DNA of 64,000 nt from Bagarius yarrelli. Its lineage: Eukaryota; Chordata; Actinopteri; Siluriformes; Sisoridae. Below are positions 21,601-34,200 of the stretch, one piece after another. A model generated the notes under the pieces. The model searched no databases. It was given only the letters and a program-made list of their open reading frames with translations, and was not told the origin of the DNA. Position numbers and translations under genes: made by a program. Where the stretch lies: NCBI GenBank assembly GCA_005784505.1, contig VCAZ01000019.1:1-64000 (forward strand), given 5' to 3'. How positions within the stretch are numbered: the stretch's first letter is position 1; each line of letters starts with the position of its first letter.

Positions 21601-23583
21601 TGTCCTTATAGGAAAGTTCGAGTAATAACCGGACAGTTAAGTAAACGACCCCAAGTTAAAGAACAGAAGAATGCCATGATTAAGATACATGAATGTGTTC
21701 GTGTTTGCGTGAACGGGACAGTTGCGGTCGTAGTGTGGAGGTTTGGAGTCTTAACGGGGTTTCTTTCTTTAATAAAAACGATTTTCTCTCTCGGCCTGTA
21801 ATTCCACGCTGTGTTATATTGTGTGTTTGTTTAGTATTGATGGTTTCTAAAATTGTGGTGCGACAGTGGTGCTATTAAGAGGAGTATCAGTCGGGTAAAT
21901 CCACACTGAAGGCCCAGCTACCAAATGCACCACCCGCCACTGTATAAAGATCCACTTAGTGTTTATGTGTAATGTTGTTAAATTGATACTTGTTTTTGTG
22001 ATGTCATGCGTCCACGATTGTTGATTGACATTGCCATTTTAGCACAGACCTGCCCTGGGCAGGTTTTCCCAGAACTCATTAACATTTAATAAAACACACA
22101 CTGAAACGGGAGCAGAACAGATTATAACAAGGAAAAAAAAGAGTGTTTAAGATAAGATCATCTTTATTGATCCCACAGTGGGGAAGTTGTTACGGTGGCT
22201 CAGATACAGAAAGAATTACGTGCAAAAGGTTTATTTACACTATCAGTAAGAATTTTTAATTAAAATATATTATAGACTTTCTGTTAAGATAAAGAATTAG
22301 ATCAACTTGTGGGGAAATGGATATCCGATTTAGCGATTTATTTAGCGATTTAATTGCGATTTTTCTGACAAATATTGCGATTTTAAGGATTCATTATATC
22401 CTTATAATGTAGTACAGCAGATGCATTGTGCCTTTCTACCAAATGGATAGTTATCTTCTTATGCAGCCAGTGCTGCATTAATGCATTTTAACGAGTTTAA
22501 CGAAAAACAGAAAAGACATTAAATTATTTCAGAGTTTTTTTTTTAAATATATCTATTAAACAAATAGATTTTTCCTCTATTGCAAATCACTTCTAATTAA
22601 AAACAACCCTTTCTTCTGTAAACCATCTCTTTTTGAAATAAGGTAGGTGGGGTAGCTATCAGTAGTTCTGTGCGAGTCTTTAGCTGGACGTCAGCACTAA
22701 TACACACACAGTAAAAATACGATACAATTCAGTCGCCCGGTTTAAAAAATCACAAATCTGTTGTTATAGTGTAAAATTCAACTTTCTTCCTATATTCAGT
22801 GTAAAGCTGTGGGATTCTAACGTGGCTGAAATATGCTCTAAAGGGAATTTTATATCTCCTATTGGCACTCGGATGAGGTTTTTTAACCGCTCTTTTGTCA
22901 GTGCAATAAAATGCGCTGTGTCTTTAGCGGGGGGGGGGGGGGGGGGTAGCGGGTTATGGCATTAGTTCGTCTCCTAGTGTTTTTTGTAACACCTTTATGT
23001 GCTGTAACAGCCGCAAACAATTCTGATATTGGACTTTGTGTTGCTTGCTACTAAACAGAGTGTCACTAGCGGGACCTTTAGACGATTTTTAGCAAGCCGA
23101 AATGATCCCATGTTACAGACGTTACTGTTTTTTTAGTTTTAATTGGTGAAATGATCCCCCAGACTTAGAAAAGGCAATCCACAATCCACCGTTCCTTTTA
23201 TTTTTTTTATTTAAATAAAACGTAAATTCACATTACACAAACATGACCAACAAGATGATTGGCCGTTTGAAGCTGTGTGCACTCAATTGGCTGGTATGAC
23301 TAACGCAACTAGCGCCGTCATGCGTTTGGCCATGGGACTTTTTTACCATTCACATCGCAGCCGATTAGCTAATTGCAACGTTTTACATCGGGATTGTGAT
23401 CTGATTTCAATTAATCGTTCAGCTCTACATCCGATAACTCCTTTAATGATCAGACTGCTGCAAGTTTAATACCTGATGGTGGTCCGATATACCGAAATCT
23501 GATCTAAAACCCTGCTGATAAAATGATTCTATTCTGTCTGTAAGCTTTACTACTTTTCCATTAAAAGTACAATACAAATCCAC

Positions 23584-23614
<31 letters not shown>

Positions 23615-23733
23615 CACTTACAGATTCCACCCAGTACCGCAGCAGCCTTACACATCCACCGATACCACCAGGACATACCGTCCTCATCGGTGGCGCTGTT
23701 TTTGTTTGGTGCTGCCGCGTCATCTGAGCTCAT
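18693..23733 (-). CDS. cacfd1: calcium channel flower homologue (5 coding exons, complete)
   Basis: Minus-strand coding exons in transcript order: 23733-23622, 21292-21220, 21121-20996, 19167-19060 and 18783-18693. Splice phases agree at every junction and give 169 aa; the human protein is 172 aa. Diagnostic family strings are MSWWYRWMCKAAAVLGGI, NCVTVHPLNIAAGVWM, CEVPFCCQFVEFANAVADRA, WQKAVIYCG, TLFGNAIAFATGVLYGLASL and SYARLQHQKQADEE. It is a small four-helix membrane protein of synaptic and endocytic vesicles. The acidic residue of the CEVPFCC segment (E72) corresponds to the glutamate proposed as the ion-selectivity residue in fly Flower. Exon 4 starts exactly at an ATG but is joined in frame through a split Gly codon. 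Introns 1 and 2 begin GTAAGT and run at once into CA repeats. Intron 3 carries a Tc1-like and a second inverted-repeat element. It is transcribed opposite to rexo4 and dck. Confidence 0.95.
19276..20260 (+). mobile_element. Tc1/mariner-like deletion derivative (cacfd1 intron 3)
   Basis: Termini: 'tacagctgtgctcaaaggtt' at the left is the inverse of 'acttttgagcacaactgta' at the right. The element is about 985 bp and sits between TA dinucleotides. Remnants near 19895-20090 read in broken form as a transposase, but large parts are missing, so it is a nonautonomous, dead copy. Confidence 0.75.
20311..20828 (+). mobile_element. inverted-terminus nonautonomous element (cacfd1 intron 3)
   Basis: The left end 'agggcccaatcccaattttt' is mirrored by the right end 'agaaatgggatttgggcct', and an internal 'catgaacatgtggggtaggg' lies near the right end. 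The style is that of fish PIF/Harbinger-like or hAT-like MITEs; the class is not fixed because no target duplication is evident. Confidence 0.5.
21710..21955 (+). repeat. dispersed repeat shared with 62160-62410
   Basis: The motifs 'gtcgtagtgtggaggtttgg', 'gtgttatattgtgtg', 'gtatcagtcgggtaaat' and 'ccactgaaggcccagctacc' occur in the same order and strand at 62160-62410. It is located in cacfd1 intron 1, on the strand opposite to that gene. Confidence 0.65.
22153..22218 (-). mobile_element. L2-like LINE 3' end
   Basis: This is the reverse complement of the tail of the LINE at 5755-6795: 'gataagatcatctttattga' then 'tcccacagtggggaag..tgttacggtggctcagatacaga'. It is a severely 5'-truncated insertion in cacfd1 intron 1. 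Confidence 0.85.
22310..23438 (-). mobile_element. decayed hAT-like element (cacfd1 intron 1)
   Basis: The right side ends 'tttcaattaatcgttcagct' + 'cta', whose reverse complement is the common fish hAT terminus (tagagctgaacgattaattg). The left side carries 'agcgatttaattgcgatttt', typical of the other end. No coding frame survives. It includes a 17-base G run at 22930-22946. Confidence 0.45.
23585..23610 (-). repeat. (CA)n directly after cacfd1 exon 1 donor
   Basis: In transcript sense the intron starts GTAAGTGGAAAA and then runs into (CA)n. The repeat begins about 12 bases past the exon. Confidence 0.9.
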
Positions 23734-24250
23734 TTTACACCTATTCACTGATTCAACCCCTCGATCTGGTCTTGGGATCCACTGAGGACAAAAAAAACCA
23801 TGAAGATTTAACGCAGACAGTGTTCGAATCTGATTGCGCTAAACTGCTGTTTCTCTTTAATGACATCGCAATAAAACAAATAAAGAAACGCAAACAAGCC
23901 CCGAATATTATAAGAGAACAATATTCTTTCTATCAGTGTCACACGATCGCTGAAACTGATCCCAGCTCCGAGCGATCTGTCTGTCTAACGTTACACGCGC
24001 TTATAATGCTTTATAACCGTTCACAAGAAAACACACTACAAGTAGAACCACAAAAGAACAATAAACTCAACCGATTCCTGTGGTTTTATGGGTTTTCTCC
24101 CAGGTTGCCCTCCGCTCCCGGGGTTTTTTCCTGATTTCTCTGTGTAAACTAACCGGAGACGCACTTTAATAACGCTATTGTTTCTCGGTTTATCCCGGAG
24201 GTTCCGACACCTACGTCGATTAACGGGTGGAGCAAAAAGAAAACCTACGT
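23734..24250 (-). promoter_or_regulatory. cacfd1: cacfd1 upstream region
   Basis: This is the sequence directly upstream (transcript sense) of the cacfd1 start codon. It has higher CpG content than its neighbours around 24000-24250. No TATA box is evident near the start codon. The transcription start is not resolved. Confidence 0.3.
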
Positions 24251-24252
24251 CA

Positions 24253-25280
24253 GGTCCTGTCCTAATACACACTCTTACACCCTTAAGTGCGCAAGGGAAC
24301 AAGTGCGCGGAAGTGATGAATTGGGACGGTTTATTTATTTACTATTATTTATTATTATTTTTTAACTTAATGCACAAAGCCATACATAAATTCACATTCC
24401 AATTGATAATACATAATCATACAAGAGCATAAAAAAGAAAAAATACAATAAATGAAGGAAAGAAAGAAAGGAAGAAAAAGAAATAAGAAGAAAAATAAAG
24501 TAATTCATTAAAAATATCAGGGGTTTTGTGAATAATCTAGATAAATAAAAATCCAGGAGTAGCAGTATTTCAGTATAAATTACTTAAACAAAACTATTGG
24601 AACAGGTTTTTATACATTTCAATACTTTTCGCGAATGCTATAAAACTTAATAGTAGTATTAAATTACACATATAATATTCATTATGTAGCCTTTTCCCCA
24701 ATCGTCATAAACACTCCCATAGGCAGAATTATTGCTAAACAAAATCTCATCTAGGGTTAGAATCTTATATACAAACACACTTTCTCTCCCTACAGACAGA
24801 TAAAATAAGTAGATAACAGATTTAATAGAAAAAATAACTAAAATGTTAAATATAAGAACAAATCAATTTGTAATAATAATTGGGTTAAAATGATATTTTA
24901 TTGGTAGATTCAAAGTGTTTATTGTCATTTGCACACTGAGGAAAAAGGTATTCTATACAATAAAATTCTTATTTTGATCAATACATAAATAAACTTTTAC
25001 TGACACTTAACTTTCCTATATTCTTGTTTATTTTGTCGCTTTACTGTAAAATCCACCAAAATCGCCCCGCATTTCTGATTTTTTTTTCTTCATTGGTTTG
25101 AAACGTCACACCACCAGATGAATTTTGGGTAATTTTCTTAAGTGAAGGACCCGCACTTACAGAGAGTGCGCATTAAGGGCACTGGGCTGGGCTCAGACGC
25201 TCACCAGTGAATTGGGCCACCCTACACACTCGCACCGTTCAGGGCACAAGGGTGCAAGTGCGGGTATCAGGACAGGGTCT
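24253..25280. mobile_element. about 1 kb inverted-terminus element
   Basis: The left end 'cctgtcctaatacacactct' followed by 'tacaccctta' mirrors the right end 'gggtgcaagtgcgggtatca' + 'ggacaggg'. Inside the right part, the reverse complement shares 'taagtgcgggtcc', 'ttaagaaaattacccaaaat' and 'tcatctggtggtgt' with the element at 55360-55830. No transposase is recognisable. The interior is AT-rich. Confidence 0.55.
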
Positions 25281-26627
25281 CACTTTAGAGAGTCGCACAT
25301 TCAATGGCGTCATATTTGCTGGCACACACACACACACACACACATTTGGTTCAGTTGGACACAATTCTGAAAATCTGTACATGTGGGTCTCCCTTATTAG
25401 ATTTTCTTTCATTCACATTCTTTGATTTTAATTATTATTTTTTTTTTTTAAAAACTGGTTATTTTTTATATATTATTTAATTAGTATGCAAAGAAAAAAA
25501 CTGATATGGAAGGCAAAACACAATAGAACCAAATTATGTTACAGACACAACATAACAAACCAAGAAACATAAAATATAAAATAAATAACAAAAATTAAAA
25601 TATTGATAATAAAATTATAGTCGTAGTTACAACAAATTATACAATAAAAGGTTTGTTAGAATTAACAGAATTATACAAAAACTGTTTGACTGACTGTTTC
25701 GGCCACCATTCCGGGAGTATCACAATCAGCTGGAGTTTATACCAATACCTTGTTTTACAGATAGCTTGTTTCGATATTTACATTTTTAGGCACAGGGATT
25801 ACATAAAGATGCCAAATGAAAATGTGTTTAGTAAGGACAAGTCACTTTGGGGGCCCCCCCGAGACCTGTATAATTAGTAGTAACAGTACTAATAGACAAT
25901 AAATATAGAAATTATTTCATAGGACCCCTGCCTACCAGGACAGTGTCAACGGCATTACGGTATTACGTTTATTATAAATAATGACATGCATAATTAATCC
26001 ATATGAATCAGCAGCATAAGAATGGATTTCAGATCCAGAAGCACAGCCTCTACTTACATATTCGAACATCATTCCAACAGCATGTCATTCTAACAGAAAC
26101 CCCTTACGAAAATAAGGGGTAAAAGCCACTATTTGTGTGTAAATTTGGTGTTATATGTCAAGCAAATCTAACTGTTTAGCTGTAAAAGTTTGTCTGATTG
26201 AATTCACAAAAACAGTTTGATAAGATAAATATATATAAATAACCTTCGAAACACAAGCTGCAGCTTTGCAGCAGTAAATACAAGAAGATAGACGGTACAT
26301 TTATAAATGAATCCCAGATGAGCAGGACAGGAGCAGGGAGATATTGTTAAATTGTTTTAAAATATAAATTATTCATAATTATAGAGTGTTTATGACATGA
26401 TGGCTTTGATTGTTTTGTGACATTTGTAATGTGGTTTCTTTGTTTGTTTTTTTGTACAATGCATAATTGTAACCTAATTGACCAAAAGAAACTTGCACTG
26501 CTATAAAAATGTTAACAAAGGACAGATAAATGGACAAATGATTCTTATGTCATGTTTATGTTTGGTGCACCAGGACAGCTAGGCACAAGAAAAGTCCCTA
26601 CGCTCAGGCAGTCTACCTCATCATCAC

Positions 26628-26630
<3 letters not shown>
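25281..26630. other. AT-rich intergenic DNA, nothing recognised
   Basis: Only a short (CA)n at 25322-25344, poly(T) and a 9-base C run near 25852 are seen. No exon or clear repeat is recognised. Confidence 0.45.

Positions 26631-26667
<37 letters not shown>
26631..26667. repeat. (TA)n microsatellite
   Basis: An uninterrupted alternation of T and A of about 37 bases. Confidence 0.95.
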
Positions 26668-26668
<1 letters not shown>

Positions 26669-26669
26669 T

Positions 26670-26957
26670 GCAATACCACTACAGTACCACTGTTACTACC
26701 TAAACCTGTACTTTTCCTGTTATAATACTCTATTTATTTTTTTATATAGAAAATGTGCTATAACCTTTTACTCTTTTTCATTTATTCCTACTTTTTTATT
26801 TCTATCTTACTTAAATATGCAACTGGAAGCTTCTGTCACCAAAACAAATTCCTTGTAAGTGTAAACCTACTTGGCAACAAAGCTCTTTCTGATTCTGATT
26901 CTTTCTGATTCTGATTCTTTCTGATTCTGATTCTGATTCTTTCTGATTCTGATTCTA
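26670..26957 (+). mobile_element. LINE 3' tail with (GATTCT)n-type repeat
   Basis: The end 'aattccttgtaagtgtaaac', 'cttggcaacaaagctctttc' is followed by an array of tgattc/tttctgattctgattc units (26886-26957). This is the usual terminal repeat of a fish L2-like LINE family. No coding region remains. Confidence 0.65.
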
Positions 26958-27007
26958 ATAATCTGCATGGATGTGCATCTAAAAAAGATAGCTGTGCATC
27001 CAAAAGA

Positions 27008-27064
27008 GATAAATGTAAGTCGCTCTGGATTGCGGCGTCTGCCAAATGCTGTAAATGTAAATGT
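27008..27064 (+). repeat. SINE-like 3' fragment
   Basis: Only the tail of the family is present: 'ataaatgtaagtcgctctgg' and 'cgtctgccaaatgctgtaaa'. The head is missing. Confidence 0.7.
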
Positions 27065-27129
27065 AGTTGTGTATTATCAGCTTCTTGTTGTTGTTGTTGT
27101 TTAATGTATTTCTGATGTTGTGTTCAGAT

Positions 27130-27382
27130 CAAAACGCACCGCCCACAACGTCGACCAATCACAGTACTCACCACCCACTGGTAGAATTTACCAGCCAATG
27201 AAAACGGTCTCTGCGCTAGTCCGCTCATCCGCTATTGGTTAAATAAAAATGTTTTTCCGTTTCTTAAAAAAAAAGCGCCAAAATTCATTCGGCGCTCAAA
27301 CGTTTCCGGATTTTTTTGACAGTCCAGACGCAGTGACATTCCGAGTCACATTACAAATAAAATAAAAAAGGAAGGAATTAAA
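27130..27382 (+). promoter_or_regulatory. dck: dck promoter with three CCAAT boxes and E2F-like site
   Basis: CCAAT boxes occur at 27155-27159 and 27195-27199, with an inverted box (ATTGG) at 27234-27238, spaced about 40 and 39 bases apart. Downstream, aaagcgccaaaa (27272-27283) reads TTTTGGCGCTTT on the other strand, a consensus E2F site. A second GGCGC core follows at 27291. There is no TATA box. The arrangement (NF-Y boxes upstream of E2F) is typical of S-phase nucleotide metabolism genes; that dck uses it here is inference. Confidence 0.55.
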
Positions 27383-30300
27383 ATGTCCTGTACTGCAAAA
27401 AGAGCGTGTCCTCTGAACGACAGCCTGCAGAAGAGCTTAAAACGGATTTCTATCGAGGGAAACATCGGTGAGTGAAGGAATATTAAGAGAAGCCGAAGCA
27501 GCCTTTAGTTTATTAATTCATGTGTGTGTGTGTGTGTGTGTTTTAATTAATGTTTTTTGCATTCGACTTTTTATATAATGGATTATCCGTTATATAAATA
27601 CATTTTGATTAATGCCAATTACTGTTGTTTTTTACTTATGTGACATTTACAGTTTGAATTTGAGATAAAATTGGATTTACATTTGTGACTATATCCGATT
27701 TCTTTAATGATCCGGTTATATTATCTTTAAACTGATCCGTATCCGATATCTGTATTTACACTATACACAATTATAAACAACTTCATGTAGACGTACTGAC
27801 CGGAAACGGAAGTAAAAACGGCGCGATAATCAATGGATAAAATTTTTTCTATTATTATTTTTTAATTATTATTATTTAAACGAATTTTCATGTACAAACA
27901 ACACGGCAATATCAGTACAATATTTCTTTACAATATACAATGTACGAAGGTACAAAAAGGAATATATATAACAAAAAAGTGGCATGTCCAAAATGATTCC
28001 TACACTTTGCAAACTGTCACAGTTTAAGTTCTAGACCATTCCAAATAGTCCAAGCTGTTCTAAAGCATCCTAATTCCCCTGATTCATTGGGAACAGCTGT
28101 TTTAATCAACTCAACAGGTGAAAAACAGACGCTCTCTGCTGCTGGTTTGTGGACAGTCATGGCTAAGACAAAGGAGCTCACTGAGAACCTGCGGCTGCGC
28201 ATTGTGGCTGCTCACAAGTCAGGAAAGGGCTATAAGACCATATGTAAATGTTTTGAAGTACCAGTGGCTACAGTGCAAAGTATTATTAAAAAATACAAGA
28301 TGTTCCGCACTGTGAAAAATCTCAGAGGACGTGGTCGGAAGCCAAAAGTGACACCTGTGCTGGCCAGGAGGATAGTGAGACAGGTAAAAAAGAATCCAAG
28401 GATCACCACCAAGGCCATACTGATGAATCTGGGCTCTGCTGGTGACAACATCTCAAGGCAGACAGTCCAACAGACACTGCACACCGCTGGGTTCCACGGA
28501 CGCAGACCACGGAGGACACCACTTCTTTAGATAAGGCACACAAAAGCTCGATTGGCCTTTGCAAATGCTCATCAGGACAAAGAAAAGAATACTTCTGGTC
28601 TTCTGTTTTATGGTCAGATGAAAAAAATGTAATTGTTTGGCCACAATGATGTAGCCTTCATTTGGCGTAAAAAAGGAGAAGCTTTCAACCTTAAAAAAGG
28701 AGCAATACATCAAAATTCTCAACAACAACATCAGGCAGTCTGCAGAGAAACTTGGCCTTGGGCACCAGTGGACATTTCAGTACAACAACGACCCAAAACA
28801 CACAGCAAAAGTGGTGAAGAAATGGTTAGCAGACAAAAACATTAACGTTTTGCAGTGGCCCAGCCAGATTCCTGACTTAAATCCAATCTGTGGAGGTAGC
28901 TAAAGATCAGGGTGATGGCAAGGAGACCCTCCAACCTGAAAGAGTTGGAGCTCATCGCTAAAGATGAATGAGCAAAAATACCAGTGGAGACATGCAAAAA
29001 GCTGGTCAGTGATTATAGAAAGTGTTTGATTGCTGTAACAGCCAATAAAGGCTTTTCTATTGATCATTGAGAAGCGTAGGAATAATTTTGGACATGTCAC
29101 TTTTTGTTCAAATGTAAATAAAAGCTGAGAAATATTTTTTTTCCCACAATGATGCATCTTGTACATCGTCTTATTATCTTTTGGGAGAAGCCTGTGTCAT
29201 TTCCGGTCAAAAAAAAAAAAAATTTGCTGGTTGAATAAAATATACACACGCACACACACACACACACACACATATATATACACATGCATACCTAATTATG
29301 TATAATTATATAAAAAGAAATAATATACCAAAATAATAAACTAAACAATGAACTAGAGTTGTTTTCTGTAAATTGTCTTCTTCTATATTAAATTAACAAA
29401 ATTTAGGAGGTATACAAAAATAATTGAATCGGGTCACATGATACATGCAGTGTAAATGCGGCCTATGAGAAAACCAAATCTGTGTGTGTAATAATATGTA
29501 TGCATAACATGTCAAATGACATGAATCTACATTCTATATCTCCAGGAGGCATCTTTTATATTTGTACATTTTATTACAGAAAACCTCAGCGAATTGTGTC
29601 ACTGAATGGTTTATAAAACGGTAACGTATTGGCTTGTGTTTCCTTTAAAATTTTTCTCGTTAGCGGCGGGAAAATCCACGTTTGTCCGCCTGCTGGAGCA
29701 GCATGATAAAGAGTGGGAGGTGGTGCCTGAACCCATTGCCAGATGGTGCAATGTACAAACTCAGAACGATGAATTTGAGGTAAATATTTTCATAGTGTAC
29801 ACGCGAGGTCCGACCCGACCCCACTTTTACCTGGTGGCCCTTACATCACAGTAACTTCTGCCACTGATCAATGTGTTCACACAATCACACAGTTGATTTT
29901 CTGCAGTTTCTAAAATGTAAAAATACCATAAAACTACCAAATTGCACTAGTATGAACATAACAATGTGTGAAAATATGATGACTTATGTTACAAAAATCA
30001 CATTTTCCGGTATTCTACATTCTGAGCGTATTACAGTTTAACTAAATAGTACATTAAATAAGTAATAGTTAGCTGGTTGTTTTAGCTTAGCAAATGTTAA
30101 CATTGCTGTCAAACAACTACTACATACACTCGTTCGTTTAGCTGTAATAAACAGACATTTTGTGTCCCCCAGATGAGGACGGGTTCCCTTTTGATCATCG
30201 AACTATAAACCACAGCATTCTAACAGACCCAGATATCTTCGTATCTATTTCACAGCAAATCATACGTACGTTAGGTGTCGAAAATTAGATTCTATGGAAT

Positions 30301-30761
30301 TTTAGGTACCAAACATGTCCTGGTATCACTACATTCAAAGTATTCAATTTATTTTATTTTTTATTTGTTTTGCGCTTGTAACAATGGACAAGCCGGTAAG
30401 AAAAACTCCCTGAGATGAAGTAGGAAGAAACATTGATCGGAACCAGACTGAAGAGGGAACTTGTCTGTTTATTACAGTTTATAGTAATGATAATTAAATG
30501 TAATGTAAACTGTAGTTTTGCATCGGTGGAACAGAGTGAGTCCCAGTCTATTCAAAGATACTCAAATTTGAGAAAAGGGGCAGGAAAATGGTTACTGGTA
30601 CCTCAGTAGATGGAAAACTGCTAAACATATAATTGGAAAGTCTTTGCTTTAAAGACGTCTCAGCTTGTTTCTTCTCAAAGGAGTAATAATCAACTTTGAC
30701 AACAATGAAAACGAAAAAGGATGTAAAATTTGGTAAATGAATGGTTAATTCTTTATGAATA

Positions 30762-30819
<58 letters not shown>

Positions 30820-31108
30820 GGAGCTGACCACGTCTCAGAAGAGTGGAGGAAATGTGTTGCAGATGATGTATGAGAAGCCAGAACGCTGGGCTCACACCTT
30901 CCAAAGTTACGCATGTATGAGCCGTGTTCGAGCCCAGATCAACTCGGCTAGGGGTAAACTGTGGAACGCTGAGAACCCAGTGCAGTTCTTCGAGAGATCC
31001 GTGTATAGTGACAGGTGTGTTTGAAAAATTTCAACTTGACACCAACGGCAGTATTTTTGTCATATGTAACCCTAGACAGGCAGACAGACAGACAGACAGA
31101 CAGATAGA

Positions 31109-31150
<42 letters not shown>

Positions 31151-31161
31151 ATGTATGTGTG

Positions 31162-31260
<99 letters not shown>

Positions 31261-34200
31261 CACTCTACCTGTCTGTCTATATATAGGGACGTACATATAC
31301 ATAGATCTGGTAAATAGATCTGATAAAATTCACTTGTGCAAGTGACTGCAGCCTGATTGGGTGGTTTCCCCACTTAATTGATCTTCTTTTGATTAGTCAG
31401 ACTGTAAATAAATGCATTGGTCTGGTGATGATATTTGGGCTGCTTCTTAATAAAACTACTAGGTGTTTAGTTTAAACATGTGATTTTATTCATTTTTGAA
31501 TCAAAAATATGATTAAAATGTAGAATAAATGATTCCCGGTGTGTTACACAGTAATAAAATCATTGGTAGATTCAGGACTGATGATTGTTATTATAGTTTA
31601 ACCAGAATTACTAAAACATCAGTTTCATCAGTGTATCTTAGAGTTTCTATTCTCCTGATACACAAACTGCAGATTATAGAAACATTATAATATAAATATA
31701 TAAACTCAGTGTTTATCGATATCGGTATTGGCCATGAGAATTATCGGGTATTGGTATTGGTTAAAAGTTTCATATCGTGCATCCCTAACATACTTGAATT
31801 TGATACTTGATATTAGTTTGTGAATTTCATTATTTTATTTTTTAAATAGTTTTTATTAAAGTCCCTCTTTTTTCTGCAGGTACATCTTTGCAGCAAATCT
31901 GTATGAAAGTGAGTGTTTAAATGAGACAGAATGGGCCATTTATCAGGATTGGCATGGTTGGTTACATAAACAATTCGCCCAGCATATTGAACTGGATGGT
32001 ATCATTTACCTGCGGGCCAAACCAGAGGTACACAAACCTACTGTAAATCACACAAATATTTTTATAAATGCAAATCTTATTTGTCACATACACATTCATA
32101 CAGTGAAAGGAAGGTAAAATATTGTAAAATTTGAGTAAAATTTAAAGTAAATAGGTGTTACAATATTACTATAAAGTGTAAGATATATATATATATACCG
32201 ATACAATAAAAGATTATATGCACACGGATAACAGAAGGGATGGATATTATATACAGATATTTATAGAAGTACTAAAACATTAGATGTATTATTTGAAAGA
32301 TCGTGAGCTCTAAATTTCGTTGGTTCCTTTAGTGTTCCTTAGTGTTGAATAATGTACAGTATGTCGGACAACAACAATTTTTTTTTTATAAACTACAAAT
32401 CAAACTTTAACAAGTGACTTTTCCTTCATTTCCTTTATTTTCAGCATTGTACATTTTAAAAATAGTCTATTTATAAATAGTCCAAACCATGAAAAAACAC
32501 ATGAATTATGTAGTAAGCAAAATGTTAAACACCACTTGATTAGTGATGGAATAACGTTTATTTTAACAACACAGTCTAAACGCACCGGAATCATATAATA
32601 CATAAAATCTTATAATACAGAATCGGACGCAATTTCTAGCTGTACCTTGGAAGTTGTAGTTTAGGCTGTCAGAATTTGACACTGGTGCACGTTTCCGGTG
32701 GCCTGCAGATACCACAACTCTGAATCCGTGTGCCTTGCAGGACCCCATGTGGTCGCACCAGGCCCGGCCTTAAGACCCCTGGGCCCCCAAAACAGTCACT
32801 GCTGGTAAGCCAGGCAGTTGGCTGGGGGAGAGCAACTTAGCCGCAACTTAGTCCCTAAACAATTGCATTTTGCCAAGATAGTTTTACATTTGATAGACAA
32901 GATGTAAAAAAAATTAATTGAACCTTTTTTCCCTTTATTCAGGGTTCTCACGGGTCTTATTGGCATTGTATTTAAATAGTTTACTGATAAAATATTCAGC
33001 GGTAGCGGTAGGTAAATGCCACCGCGTGTGGTCCTTGCATTTGACCTTGCATGGTGTGGGAACCCTGTATATTGCTGTCTCAGTCTCAGCATGCAACATT
33101 CAACAGGGTTTTTCCAGACCACATAACATATGTGTATTTGTGCATGTGTGTTGTTTAGAAGTGTTTGGAGAGGTTGCATAAGAGAGGCAGAGAGGAGGAG
33201 CAGGGGATTCCACTGATGTATCTGGAGAAACTGCATTACAAACATGAGTGTTGGCTGCAGCACAGGACCCTGAGGTACAGAGACAAACACTAACACTAAA
33301 CACTGTTTACTAATGTAAAACAACTGAAAGATCGCAACCTCCTGCCTATTTCATGCTCAGTCTTCGGCGAAAGGTTTAACATGCATCTCGAGTGTTGATT
33401 TGTTCTATTTAAGTTACACTGTGTGCTTAATTGGGGATTGGAATCTTGCAAGTGGGACGTGCTAGTTTAGTAGTTAAGGTGTTGGACTGCTATTTGGAAG
33501 ATCAGGGTTCGATTTCCAGCACCACCAAGTTACCACTGTTGGGCCCCTGAGCAAGGCCCTTAACCCTTCATTGCTCACTTGTATAAAACAGATAAAACGT
33601 CTGCCGAATGCCTTAAATGTAAATGCATTAAGTTTAAACGTGCGTTCTGAGATGCTTTTTTTTCTCACCTTAATAGTCCATATGCACTTGGAGCGATGGT
33701 GTAGTTCTGATAAAATCCGTTGCATTTTGTGGGAGCTAAAATAGTAACCAAATTTTTATTGTTATCATTGATAATCTCTTTTTACTCAGCTCAATAACAG
33801 GAGACACAAAACGTGTGTAAAAGAAGAGTTTAAAGTCAGTTTCTGTGAGTCGCTATTGTTAGCATTAGTGCTGGGCGGTATGGCGGTATTTATCGTTACT
33901 ACAGAATAAATTGTCAACCATGAGTTTTTTTAAATTTCTTATATATAATTATATATATATAATATTTGTATATATAATATAAAATTTTCGTAAATATTAT
34001 ATATAAATTTTGTATATATAAAGAAAATAAGCAAGTACATACTGTACTAATGTGTATATTGTGTGTATGTGTGTATTATGTGTATTTTGCAGAATGGACT
34101 TTGACTATCTTTGTGAGGTTCCTGTTCTTACTCTGGACGTCAACGATGACTTTAAAGGCAATAAATTGAAATGTGCTGACATGATTGAAAAGGTAGCACC

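Noticed and set aside
30924..31373. Long open frames on both strands (up to 141 codons)
   Set aside because: They are created by the TA/TG microsatellite in dck intron 3 and by dck exon 3 in its shadow frame.
33448..33627. tRNA gene candidates at SINE heads
   Set aside because: Only box-A/B-like sequence is present. There is no full cloverleaf and the copies carry the SINE body and tail.
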